Under the pieces are notes generated by a model, which was not told the DNA's origin, did no database searches, and worked only from the letters and a program-made list of their open reading frames with translations. Shown here piece by piece: positions 1 through 6,031 of a DNA stretch of 10,758 nt (position 1 is its first letter; each line of letters opens with the position of its first letter). This DNA comes from Lachnospiraceae bacterium. GTDB taxonomy: Bacteria > Bacillota_A > Clostridia > Lachnospirales > Lachnospiraceae. Made by a program: the position numbers and the translations under genes. The stretch is taken from the NCBI GenBank assembly GCA_017960415.1, contig JAGCZE010000014.1, forward strand, positions 1-10,758, written 5' to 3'.

Positions 1-2
1 AA

Positions 3-83
3 CCGAAAGAAATAGCGGATTTTTGCAACTATCCCTTAGAACTTATTCTGGAAGTTCAGAAAAACCTGTTAGTCCTTCAATAG
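3..83 (+). CDS. C-terminal tail of an upstream gene (5' end outside the window); possibly Rpn/PD-(D/E)XK-type
   Basis: The frame is open from the left edge and ends at TAG 81-83, giving 26 residues with the pattern KEIADFCNYPLELILEVQ. The alternation IA-F-x-PLE-I-EV resembles the short helical tail that ends many Rpn-family (recombination-promoting nuclease, PD-(D/E)XK) proteins of clostridia, where an 'EIA..x.LSLEEV'-like motif is common. That is a resemblance only, because no catalytic part lies in the window. The same frame continues after the TAG for another 29 codons to a second TAG at 171-173, so an in-frame nonsense mutation in a longer gene is an alternative. An intrinsic terminator starts one base after the second stop, which fits the end of a transcription unit running in from the left. 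Confidence 0.35.
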   Translation, partial: PKEIADFCNYPLELILEVQKNLLVLQ

Positions 84-91
84 ACAGGTTT
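62..91 (+). other. Small inverted repeat around the first TAG stop
   Basis: Eight bases (AAACCTGT, 62-69) pair perfectly with ACAGGTTT (84-91), enclosing a 14-base loop that contains the stop at 81-83. No U-tract follows directly (a run of A follows), so it is not a convincing terminator. It may be a weak mRNA 3' hairpin or chance. Confidence 0.25.
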
Positions 92-173
92 AACAGTAAA
101 AAAAGCCAGCAACATGATAACTGTTGAGGGCGAAATTGAAATGTTGCAATACGGAATTATTCCAAATAACTAG

Positions 174-221
174 ACCGTTGGATATGTAAAAACATATTTG
201 CATATCCGGCGGTTTTCTTTT
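174..221 (+). terminator. Rho-independent terminator of the upstream transcription unit
   Basis: The arm ACCGTTGGATATG (174-186) pairs with CATATCCGGCGGT (201-213) over 13 base pairs, of which two are T-G wobbles. The loop is 14 bases (187-200). The tract TTTTCTTTT (213-221) follows at once. Stem length, GC base and U-tract make this a textbook intrinsic terminator for transcription entering from the left. On the minus strand the wobbles become A-C mismatches, so it should work mainly on the plus strand. Confidence 0.85.
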
Positions 222-239
222 GTTAAATGTGCATTTTAC

Positions 240-267
240 TTGCTTATTTATGAATATATGATATATT
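240..267 (+). promoter_or_regulatory. Weak candidate sigma-70 promoter for the 362-481 ORF
   Basis: TTGCTT (240-245) is followed after 16 bases by TATATT (262-267) in a very AT-rich stretch between the upstream terminator and the small ORF. The match is partial and AT-rich DNA gives such hits by chance. Position is the main support, because a promoter is needed somewhere between 222 and 362. Confidence 0.25.
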
Positions 268-346
268 GTAAATACTTAATTTCCTTTCGAAAACGTGAAT
301 TTGATTTACGGATAAATTAATACAATTCGGCTAAATTTGCAAAAAC

Positions 347-351
347 AAGGG
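347..351 (+). promoter_or_regulatory. Ribosome binding site of the 39-codon ORF
   Basis: AAGGG lies 10 bases before the ATG at 362. It is a moderate Shine-Dalgarno match at acceptable spacing and is the main reason to take the 362 start as real. Confidence 0.4.
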
Positions 352-352
352 C

Positions 353-381
353 TTGACAAATATGGATAAAAATCAAATGAT
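353..381 (+). promoter_or_regulatory. Candidate internal promoter, TTGACA-17-AATGAT
   Basis: A perfect -35 hexamer TTGACA (353-358) is followed after 17 bases by AATGAT (376-381, four of six matches). It would start transcription near 388, inside the small ORF, giving a leader of about 160 bases before the surface-protein start at 551. It conflicts with translation of the 362-481 ORF from the same mRNA, so it would be an alternative promoter for the surface-protein gene. It could also be chance. Confidence 0.3.
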
Positions 382-481
382 TTACAGAACAGAACAGAGG
401 ATAACTCTGCGCTTTTTCTATTCGGCTGCGGATGGACATATAGAACTGAATATATTCGAGATGGATAACCGCTTTACTTGA
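362..481 (+). CDS. Small hypothetical protein or leader peptide (39 aa)
   Basis: ATG 362-364 to TGA 479-481 encodes 39 residues: MDKNQMIYRTEQRITLRFFY, followed by a mixed acidic/hydrophobic tail ending NRFT. An AAGGG site sits 10 bases upstream. The amino acid mix is protein-like (an alternating hydrophobic stretch ITLRFF, later IELNIF, suggesting two beta strands), with no signal peptide or membrane segment. I do not recognise the family. Its stop codon lies inside the 5' arm of the terminator at 468-519. A ribosome finishing this ORF would therefore cover sequence needed for the hairpin, which would suit a leader peptide controlling read-through into the surface-protein gene. Equally, it may be an independent small gene that simply ends at its own terminator. 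It is too short for routine ORF calling. Confidence 0.45.
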   Translation: MDKNQMIYRTEQRITLRFFYSAADGHIELNIFEMDNRFT

Positions 482-519
482 CGGGGTTACTATACCCTGT
501 CAGGTTCGGCGGTCTTTTT
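468..519 (+). terminator. Two-part hairpin with U-tract just before the surface-protein gene: terminator or attenuator
   Basis: The inner stem is TGACGGGGT (479-487) with ACCCTGTCA (494-502), nine pairs including one wobble, around loop TACTAT. The outer stem ACCGC (468-472) pairs with GCGGT (509-513) across a small internal loop. The tract TCTTTTT (513-519) follows. The RBS of the next gene begins only 17 bases later. Upstream GCGG (428-431) could pair instead with CCGC (469-472), which would open the outer stem, so a switch between two folds is possible. No known riboswitch consensus was recognised in 385-470. Confidence 0.6.
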
Positions 520-535
520 ATATAAAAATAATTTC

Positions 536-542
536 AAGGAGG
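536..542 (+). promoter_or_regulatory. Strong ribosome binding site of the surface-protein gene
   Basis: AAGGAGG stands eight bases before the ATG at 551. It fixes the start of the large ORF and lies just downstream of the 468-519 terminator, so expression needs read-through of that terminator or a promoter that overlaps it. Confidence 0.85.
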
Positions 543-550
543 AATTTTGA

Positions 551-3500
551 ATGAAGAAAAAAAGAAAATTAGGAAGAAAGCTGCTGAGCTTTTTGCTCAC
601 GCTGGCGATGGCTGTCGGGCTGATGCCAGGGATGGGGTTGACGGCACATGCAGAGACGTACACTACGAATCAAAATCTCAGTACTTTAGTACTGAATGAT
701 ATACTTGATACTACGGTACAATCTATCACTTTAACAAATGATAAAGATAAAAAAGCATTTTATGCAATTGCTGATATTGCTCCAACATCAAATGAAGAAT
801 ATAACCCTGTAGAGCAAAACGGATCTTTTCCACTTCCCGGTGGGTTAAAGTATAAAGTCATTGAGGTGGCGGAAATAACCACCGGTGCGACAAATAATGG
901 ATGGTATTATACGTTTGCGGAAGTAAAGTATCCCCTTTGGATAGGCGGCGTGCAGGTGACGAGTGAAAATGCGAGTAATATAGACGGAGACTATAAGGCG
1001 AGCTACGATGACTCCACACATACCCTGACCTTGAATGGGTACAATCTCACCGTTTCAAATGGAGATTCTGAGATTGAATATGGAATCAAATACACTGGGT
1101 CAGACCCTCTAACAATTAATCTGGAGGGCGAAAATGCTATAGAAGGATACTTGGAATTTAATAGATATACAGGAATTGATTACGGAATATATATCACAAG
1201 AGACCCAGACGATATAGCGGCTGATGTCACATTTACCGGAGAAGGTTCACTTTCCATAAAGACATATTACAATGGTATAACTGCTTTTACTAACACTAAT
1301 ACCGATGCATCTGTGGGTAATATCGTTTTCTCCGGTAGTGGAGAGATTGAGGTTGTGGCCTCTCGGGGAAACGCTGTCGATACAAATTATGGTACGGTTA
1401 CCGTTATCAGTAGAACAGTGACAGCAAATGGGAGAAATGGCATTAATACACAAAAGGGGGTTTCAATCACCGGAGGTACAGTTAATGCCATCGGAACAAC
1501 CGATGACGATAGTGGTATTGGTATTTATACTATGGATGATATTAGTATCACCGGAGGTACAGTTATTGCCTCTGGTGAGGAGAATGGTATATCAGCCGGG
1601 TGGTATGGCGAAAATGATACTATTACAATTGATGAAAATGTTATTTCTGTAACCATAAGTAGCTCAGGAAAAGCAATCAGCGGCAAATTGTTAAATAAAC
1701 TATCCGGAAAAGGATGGACAAATGTAGCAGGCACCGAAGGAGAAACTACTATCGAGGCAGTTAATGAAGCTCAGGAAGTTGCAGAGACATTAAAAAAGAT
1801 TTATTTTTCTTCTCATGAGCATAACTTTACGTATACTGCAAACGGTGCAACCATCACGGCTACCTGTAAGGCGAACGGCTGCTCACTTCCTCCAACCACG
1901 GAAGGTGGCAGTGACCACGTCGCCAAGCTGATCCTAGTGAAGCCTACACTGACTACCTATGGTCAGTCTGGCGATGGCATCAGCGCAGCGGCAACCCTGA
2001 CTGGGTTGTCCGACTTCAAAACCGCAACCAACAAGAACGTTGCAGCGACGGACATCAAGTACATCGGTAGAGATGGTACGACCTATGAGGAAAACACGAC
2101 CGCTCCTACAGATGCGGGCAAGTATACGGCAAAAATTACAGTGGAGGAAAAGACCGCAAGCGTAGATTATGAGATTGCCCAAGCGACAACGACCATCATA
2201 GCAAATCCTACGCCTTCTGATATTACCTATGGTCAGACGCTGGCAGACTGCACTTTGACCGGAGGTACAGGCAGTGTGGCAGGCGGTTTCGCTTGGAAGG
2301 ATTCTACAGTTGCTCCCGCCGTTTCTGACAGCCAGAATACGGAATATGATGTCGTATTCACCCCGACAGACGAGAACTACGGCGCAGCAGAGTGCAAGGT
2401 TAAACTGACGGTCAATAAGGCAGATAGTGCCGTAACCACAGCACCGACGGCTAAGACATTGACATACAATGGTTCAGCGCAGTCACTCATCAACGCAGGA
2501 ACGGCAAGCGGTGGCACGATGATATACGCTGTTACTACAGCAAATCAGGAGCCGGCTGCGGAGGCGTATACTTTTGATAACACATCCATCCCTACCGCAA
2601 CCGATGCCGGAACCTATTATGTCTGGTATATTGTAAAGGGTGATGAAGATCATAACGATTTGCAGGCAGTATGTGTAGAGACATCTATAGCCAAAGCTCC
2701 GGGTGCTCAGGCAGTTCCGGCTCATATGTATTTTGAGGCGCCCTCGGAGGATCGTAAGAGCTTTGAACTGACAATTTCCTGCCACAGTGATGAATATCAT
2801 CTGAATCTTGTGGAGGGCCAGGAATACGTTCTGGTCAACAAGGGAGCAGAGCCGGATTGGTCCAAAGCACAGGAACTGGATGAGCAGCATGGTGCAATAC
2901 TGTATACTGGATTGAGCGCTGCAACAGAATACGATATCTGGTCAAGGACTAAGGAAACTGCCAACACCTTACCCGGCGAGCCCGCGCTGTTCCGGTACAC
3001 CACAGGCATTTTCGGGCTGGAACGAATGGAAGAGGCGCTGGTAGGCAACACCCTGACCGTTATCACTGACCCGGAAAGGATTGAAGGACTTACATGGCAG
3101 TGGTTCTATGCCGATGAAGATGAGGATGAGGATGGAATAATAGTAGTAAGGGGTGAAGCTATTACCAATGCAACTTCATCTTCATACACAGTCAAGGAAG
3201 CTGACCTTGGAAAATACCTCTGGTATGAGATGTATAAAGGCGGAAACAGATTAGAATCCGGAAAGATCGGTCCCGTAAAGATCGGGATCAATCCTACCGT
3301 TACACTGGAAGGCTGGGCATATGGCGATACGCCGAATACGCCTGTCGTTACAGGTAATACCGGAAACGGGGAAGTTTCTTTCGAATACGCATTGAAGGAC
3401 TCTGAAGATCCTTCAACTGAAACCGTGCCTACATTGCCTGGAACATATACCGTGTTTGCATATATTGAGGGATCAGGAGATTACGCTTATGGGTTTGCAC

Positions 3501-5470
3501 AGGCGGACTTTGTTATCACAAAGGGTACTCCGGCTGTTTCTGAACCCGTTGCCAGAGACTTGACGTACACTGAGTCTGCACAGGCACTGGTTGCTTCAGG
3601 CACGGCAAAGGGCGGAACCATCTACTATGTTCTCAGTGAAAATGCGGAAGACGCGCCCGTAACCGGCTGGGCCACAACCATTCCAACAGCTGCAGATATC
3701 GGAACCTATTATGTATGGTATAAGGTTGTAGGAGATGCCAATTATAACGATTTGGACGCCGTATGTATTACTGTAGTTATCGCCAATAAGGTCACAAACG
3801 TTGTAATTGAGGAAACAAAAGACAATGAGGGAAAAGTTGTCGAGACTGCAGTAACCAACGTAGAATGCGAGAACCTGTCCGACTTTACCGAGGAACAGGA
3901 TGAAGCCATCGTGGAAGTAGAGCTTACGGTCAAACCCGTTTCTGAGGACAAAGTTGAAGAAGCGGTAGCGGAGAAGATCGAAAATGTTATCGCGATCACA
4001 TTTGCTGATGTTGAAAGCACAAATGTATCAACCGAATACCTTGAGCTGGAAGTTACTAAGAAGGTTACCACAGACGGAAATACGGTCGATACAGAGATCC
4101 ATGATGTTGAGAGAGTACTTGAGATAGTGCTGTCATATGACCTTACCGGCAAGTATAACCCTGTCATCATCCGTGAGCATGAAGGAACAGCAACCGTATT
4201 TGAGAAACTGTCGGCCAAGCCTGCAGCGGAGCCTTATACGGACGGCACCTTCTATGTTGACACCGCAAATAACAAGATATATCTTTATTCAAGATATTTC
4301 TCGACTTATTCGGTAGCTTATTCGACAGTAGCTTCTTGGCAGGTAACATTTGACGAGCAGACCGGAAAGGTTACCCAGAGTGTTGTAGGAGACGGCGCAA
4401 AAGTTACAAAACCGGCTGATCCTTCAAGAAGCGGTTATACATTCGCAGGATGGTATAAGGAAGCTTCATGCACGAACGCATGGGATTTCTCTGCAGATAC
4501 CGTAGCTACGGACACTGTTGTTTATGCGAAGTGGAATGAGATCCCTTCAACACCTTATGCACCTTATGTTCCGTCAACTCCGGCAACGATAACTTATACG
4601 ATCACATTCGATGCAAACGGCGGAACCGGAACAATGTCTTCAAAGACAGTTACCGGCGCGACAACACTGCCTGCCAATTCCTTCAAGCGTGACGGATATA
4701 TCTTCAAGGGTTGGAGTACCAATGCTGACGGTAGCGGAGTCATTTATGACGATAAGGATGATATCTCTCCTTCGACTGATATCACGCTCTACGCACAGTG
4801 GAAGACTGAGGAAGCTCCGGCAACACCTACACCCGAACCTGTTCCTGCAACAGTGGATACAGTAACCAAAGAGGAAAAGGCGCAGGGCAAGATCGATATC
4901 AACTCGGCATTTAAGGTTTACCAGTCAGGCAAGAAAGTCGTAGCAGAGTGGGGAGAAGTAGAAGATGCCGATATGTATGCGGTATATGCTACATATTGCG
5001 GCGGAACCTATTCACTCATCAAGACCATAACCGACGGTTCACAGACATTCAGCTTTAAGAAGCTTGACGGAGCCAAGATCGACTTCTCAAAGAATTTCAA
5101 GGTTTATGTTGCTGCATACCGGACTATAGACGGCGAGAAGAAGCTGATAGCCAAGACGATCAAGGCACACGTGGTCGGAAACGAGAATAAGAAGCGCACA
5201 AATGCTTCTTCGATCGAACTTGAAAAGAGCAAGTATTCAGTTAAGGTCGGGAATACATTTGAGATCAAAGCCACAACGATACTTGCTGATTCTAAGAAGA
5301 AACAGCTTTCCAACGCTCATGCTGCAGAGTTCAGATACCTGTCCACCGACAAGTCCATCGCGACAGTCAGCAAGGATGGCATAGTGACCGGCATTTCAAA
5401 GGGTACCTGCTACATCTGGGTTTATTCAAGGAACGGTCTGGGCGTGAAGGTAAAAGTAACGGTGAAATGA
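551..5470 (+). CDS. Secreted multidomain surface protein (beta-helix, Ig-like modules, InlB B-repeats, Big_2), 1639 aa
   Basis: Likely an extracellular adhesin or glycan-interacting protein; no enzyme signature is visible. Residues 1-34 are a basic, hydrophobic Sec signal peptide ending AHA before E35. Residues about 110-420 carry beta-helix-like GGTV/ITGG repeats of the carbohydrate-binding/DUF4353 type. A short HEHNF...C...C segment (422-443) follows. Ig/MBG-like modules occupy about 459-545, 545-624, 625-715, 716-820 (Fn3-like), 820-912 (WQWF...YTVKEADLGKY), 913-992 and 993-1080. A beta-rich, Lys/Glu-rich region covers 1080-1260. InlB B-repeats lie at 1262-1328 and 1349-1417 (GYTFAGWY, GYIFKGW), separated by Pro-rich linkers. 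An Fn3-like module (about 1453-1548) and a terminal Big_2 module (about 1553-1639; VGNTFEIKA, ATVSKDGIVTGISKGT) end the protein. There is no LPXTG, SLH or choline-binding anchor, so retention is unclear. The AAGGAGG site supports the start, and it is monocistronic between two terminators. Domain limits are by eye; binding partner unknown. Confidence 0.85.
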   Translation: MKKKRKLGRKLLSFLLTLAMAVGLMPGMGLTAHAETYTTNQNLSTLVLNDILDTTVQSITLTNDKDKKAFYAIADIAPTSNEEYNPVEQNGSFPLPGGLKYKVIEVAEITTGATNNGWYYTFAEVKYPLWIGGVQVTSENASNIDGDYKASYDDSTHTLTLNGYNLTVSNGDSEIEYGIKYTGSDPLTINLEGENAIEGYLEFNRYTGIDYGIYITRDPDDIAADVTFTGEGSLSIKTYYNGITAFTNTNTDASVGNIVFSGSGEIEVVASRGNAVDTNYGTVTVISRTVTANGRNGINTQKGVSITGGTVNAIGTTDDDSGIGIYTMDDISITGGTVIASGEENGISAGWYGENDTITIDENVISVTISSSGKAISGKLLNKLSGKGWTNVAGTEGETTIEAVNEAQEVAETLKKIYFSSHEHNFTYTANGATITATCKANGCSLPPTTEGGSDHVAKLILVKPTLTTYGQSGDGISAAATLTGLSDFKTATNKNVAATDIKYIGRDGTTYEENTTAPTDAGKYTAKITVEEKTASVDYEIAQATTTIIANPTPSDITYGQTLADCTLTGGTGSVAGGFAWKDSTVAPAVSDSQNTEYDVVFTPTDENYGAAECKVKLTVNKADSAVTTAPTAKTLTYNGSAQSLINAGTASGGTMIYAVTTANQEPAAEAYTFDNTSIPTATDAGTYYVWYIVKGDEDHNDLQAVCVETSIAKAPGAQAVPAHMYFEAPSEDRKSFELTISCHSDEYHLNLVEGQEYVLVNKGAEPDWSKAQELDEQHGAILYTGLSAATEYDIWSRTKETANTLPGEPALFRYTTGIFGLERMEEALVGNTLTVITDPERIEGLTWQWFYADEDEDEDGIIVVRGEAITNATSSSYTVKEADLGKYLWYEMYKGGNRLESGKIGPVKIGINPTVTLEGWAYGDTPNTPVVTGNTGNGEVSFEYALKDSEDPSTETVPTLPGTYTVFAYIEGSGDYAYGFAQADFVITKGTPAVSEPVARDLTYTESAQALVASGTAKGGTIYYVLSENAEDAPVTGWATTIPTAADIGTYYVWYKVVGDANYNDLDAVCITVVIANKVTNVVIEETKDNEGKVVETAVTNVECENLSDFTEEQDEAIVEVELTVKPVSEDKVEEAVAEKIENVIAITFADVESTNVSTEYLELEVTKKVTTDGNTVDTEIHDVERVLEIVLSYDLTGKYNPVIIREHEGTATVFEKLSAKPAAEPYTDGTFYVDTANNKIYLYSRYFSTYSVAYSTVASWQVTFDEQTGKVTQSVVGDGAKVTKPADPSRSGYTFAGWYKEASCTNAWDFSADTVATDTVVYAKWNEIPSTPYAPYVPSTPATITYTITFDANGGTGTMSSKTVTGATTLPANSFKRDGYIFKGWSTNADGSGVIYDDKDDISPSTDITLYAQWKTEEAPATPTPEPVPATVDTVTKEEKAQGKIDINSAFKVYQSGKKVVAEWGEVEDADMYAVYATYCGGTYSLIKTITDGSQTFSFKKLDGAKIDFSKNFKVYVAAYRTIDGEKKLIAKTIKAHVVGNENKKRTNASSIELEKSKYSVKVGNTFEIKATTILADSKKKQLSNAHAAEFRYLSTDKSIATVSKDGIVTGISKGTCYIWVYSRNGLGVKVKVTVK
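1466..1565 (+). repeat. Exact 19-base direct repeat, 81-base period, in the beta-helix region
   Basis: ATCACCGGAGGTACAGTTA occurs at 1466-1484 and again at 1547-1565. The 81-base spacing equals 27 codons and encodes the ITGGTV turn of consecutive beta-helix coils. It marks recent duplication or strong selection on this turn. Confidence 0.7.
2423..3787 (+). repeat. Pair of diverged ~90-residue Ig-like repeats within the surface protein
   Basis: Residues about 625-715 and 993-1080 share an ordered set of motifs: LTY then SAQ-L then AGTA/SGTA-x-GGT then IPTA then GTYYVWY then a K/VVGD or VKGD turn then DL-AVC. The shared GGAACCTATTATGT string is identical at DNA level in both. The copies are separated by three unrelated modules, so they are not simple tandem copies. 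Confidence 0.7.
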
Positions 5471-5517
5471 GCCAAAAAAGATCTTCTATAATCTGAATAT
5501 ATGAATATGTAATAAAC

Positions 5518-5560
5518 GGGAGTCCTGTTATCATATGATTGATGGCAGGGCTCCCTGTTT
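5518..5560 (+). terminator. Intrinsic terminator of the surface-protein gene
   Basis: A 16-bp uninterrupted stem is formed by 5518-5533 (GGGAGTCCTGTTATCA) and 5540-5555 (TGATGGCAGGGCTCCC) around the loop TATGAT. Three of the pairs are T-G wobbles. The tail is short (TGTTT). On the minus strand the three wobbles become C-A mismatches, so it favours plus-strand transcripts, although it could also weakly stop the converging minus-strand operon. Confidence 0.8.
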
Positions 5561-5610
5561 CTGATATGGGGCATTTATGGATTCTTAAATTTTCGGTTTG
5601 GGACTTACGT

Positions 5611-5775
5611 TTAATCGTTCAGGTATGGACCGTAATACTGGTACAGAGTGGCCTGACTTATCCCGCAGATCTCAGATGTCATATTCAATAAATCCCACGT
5701 CAGCTATATAGCCGCTTTTTTAAGTCCATCTGTGAACCTGTCAAAAAGCTTGAATACATCATATCCTCGATTTTT
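5611..5775 (-). pseudogene. Possible gene remnant with a helix-turn-helix-like end
   Basis: On the minus strand one frame reads NRGYDVFKLFDRFTDGLKKA, then an in-frame TAG (5704-5706), then a further segment ending ICGISQATLYQYYGPYLND before TAA at 5611-5613. The piece ICGISQATLYQYY resembles the recognition-helix end of HTH proteins such as TetR regulators or resolvase tails (GISRATLYRY). No RBS or start was found, a stop interrupts it, and its 5' part overlaps the end of the PAP2-like gene in another frame. It may be a remnant or chance coding similarity. It occupies most of the gap between the converging units; the rest of 5561-5758 shows nothing else. Confidence 0.25.
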
Positions 5776-5980
5776 CGAAAGCAGTGCTTATCACTGAAAA
5801 AATAAGATAGGTGATGAGTGTTCCAAAGCACACATCCGAAAGGAAATGGTTTGTCATGTGTATCCTGTTATACCCGTAAATCAAAACGAAAACTATGCCA
5901 AGTATACATGCGATAACAACACCTATAAAACAAACCTTTGGAACTGCCATTATCGTTTTCTTTTTCATATGATTGTCCAT
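5759..5980 (-). CDS. Small membrane protein with only the C-terminal PAP2 phosphatase signature
   Basis: The product is 73 residues if it starts at ATG 5980, chosen because AGGAGG lies 10 bases upstream; an in-frame TTG at 5989 and an ATG at 5968 are alternatives. It has two hydrophobic helices. Between them, NRIHMTNHFLSDV matches the third PAP2 (phosphatidic acid phosphatase type 2) signature, R-x5-H-x3-D. Full PAP2 enzymes are around 200 residues and need the earlier K-x6-RP and PSGH motifs. Neither is present here, and the DNA just upstream is the end of the GH3 gene, so they cannot be encoded there. It is therefore a truncated PAP2, probably inactive alone, or a minimal descendant with another role. 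It follows the GH3-HAD gene by 51 bases on the same strand, probably as one operon. The intact RBS argues that it is still translated. Confidence 0.6.
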   Translation of the reverse strand: MDNHMKKKTIMAVPKVCFIGVVIACILGIVFVLIYGYNRIHMTNHFLSDVCFGTLITYLIFSVISTAFEKSRI

Positions 5981-6031
5981 CTCCTTCAATCCTCCTAACC
6001 TTCGATCGGATATCGAGCAGGGGCTTATTCT

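Noticed and set aside
294..310. Inverted repeat CGTGAAT/ATTTACG as an operator
   Set aside because: Seven bases with one mismatch and a 3-base centre in AT-rich DNA is within chance expectation.
448..457. 10-bp palindrome GAATATATTC as a regulator site
   Set aside because: AT-rich palindromes of this length are common, and it lies inside the small ORF with no second copy.
385..470. Known riboswitch (c-di-GMP-I, c-di-GMP-II, cobalamin) before the surface-protein gene
   Set aside because: None of the conserved core strings of those classes is present, and the interval is better explained as a small coding frame.
3742..4218. 158-codon minus-strand ORF inside the surface-protein gene
   Set aside because: The Ser/Thr/Val-rich translation is the typical antisense shadow of a GA-rich coding strand; no start signal.
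5703..5713. Palindrome GCTATATAGC followed by a T-tract as a plus-strand terminator
   Set aside because: The stem would be four pairs with almost no loop, too weak, and a much stronger terminator lies at 5518-5560.
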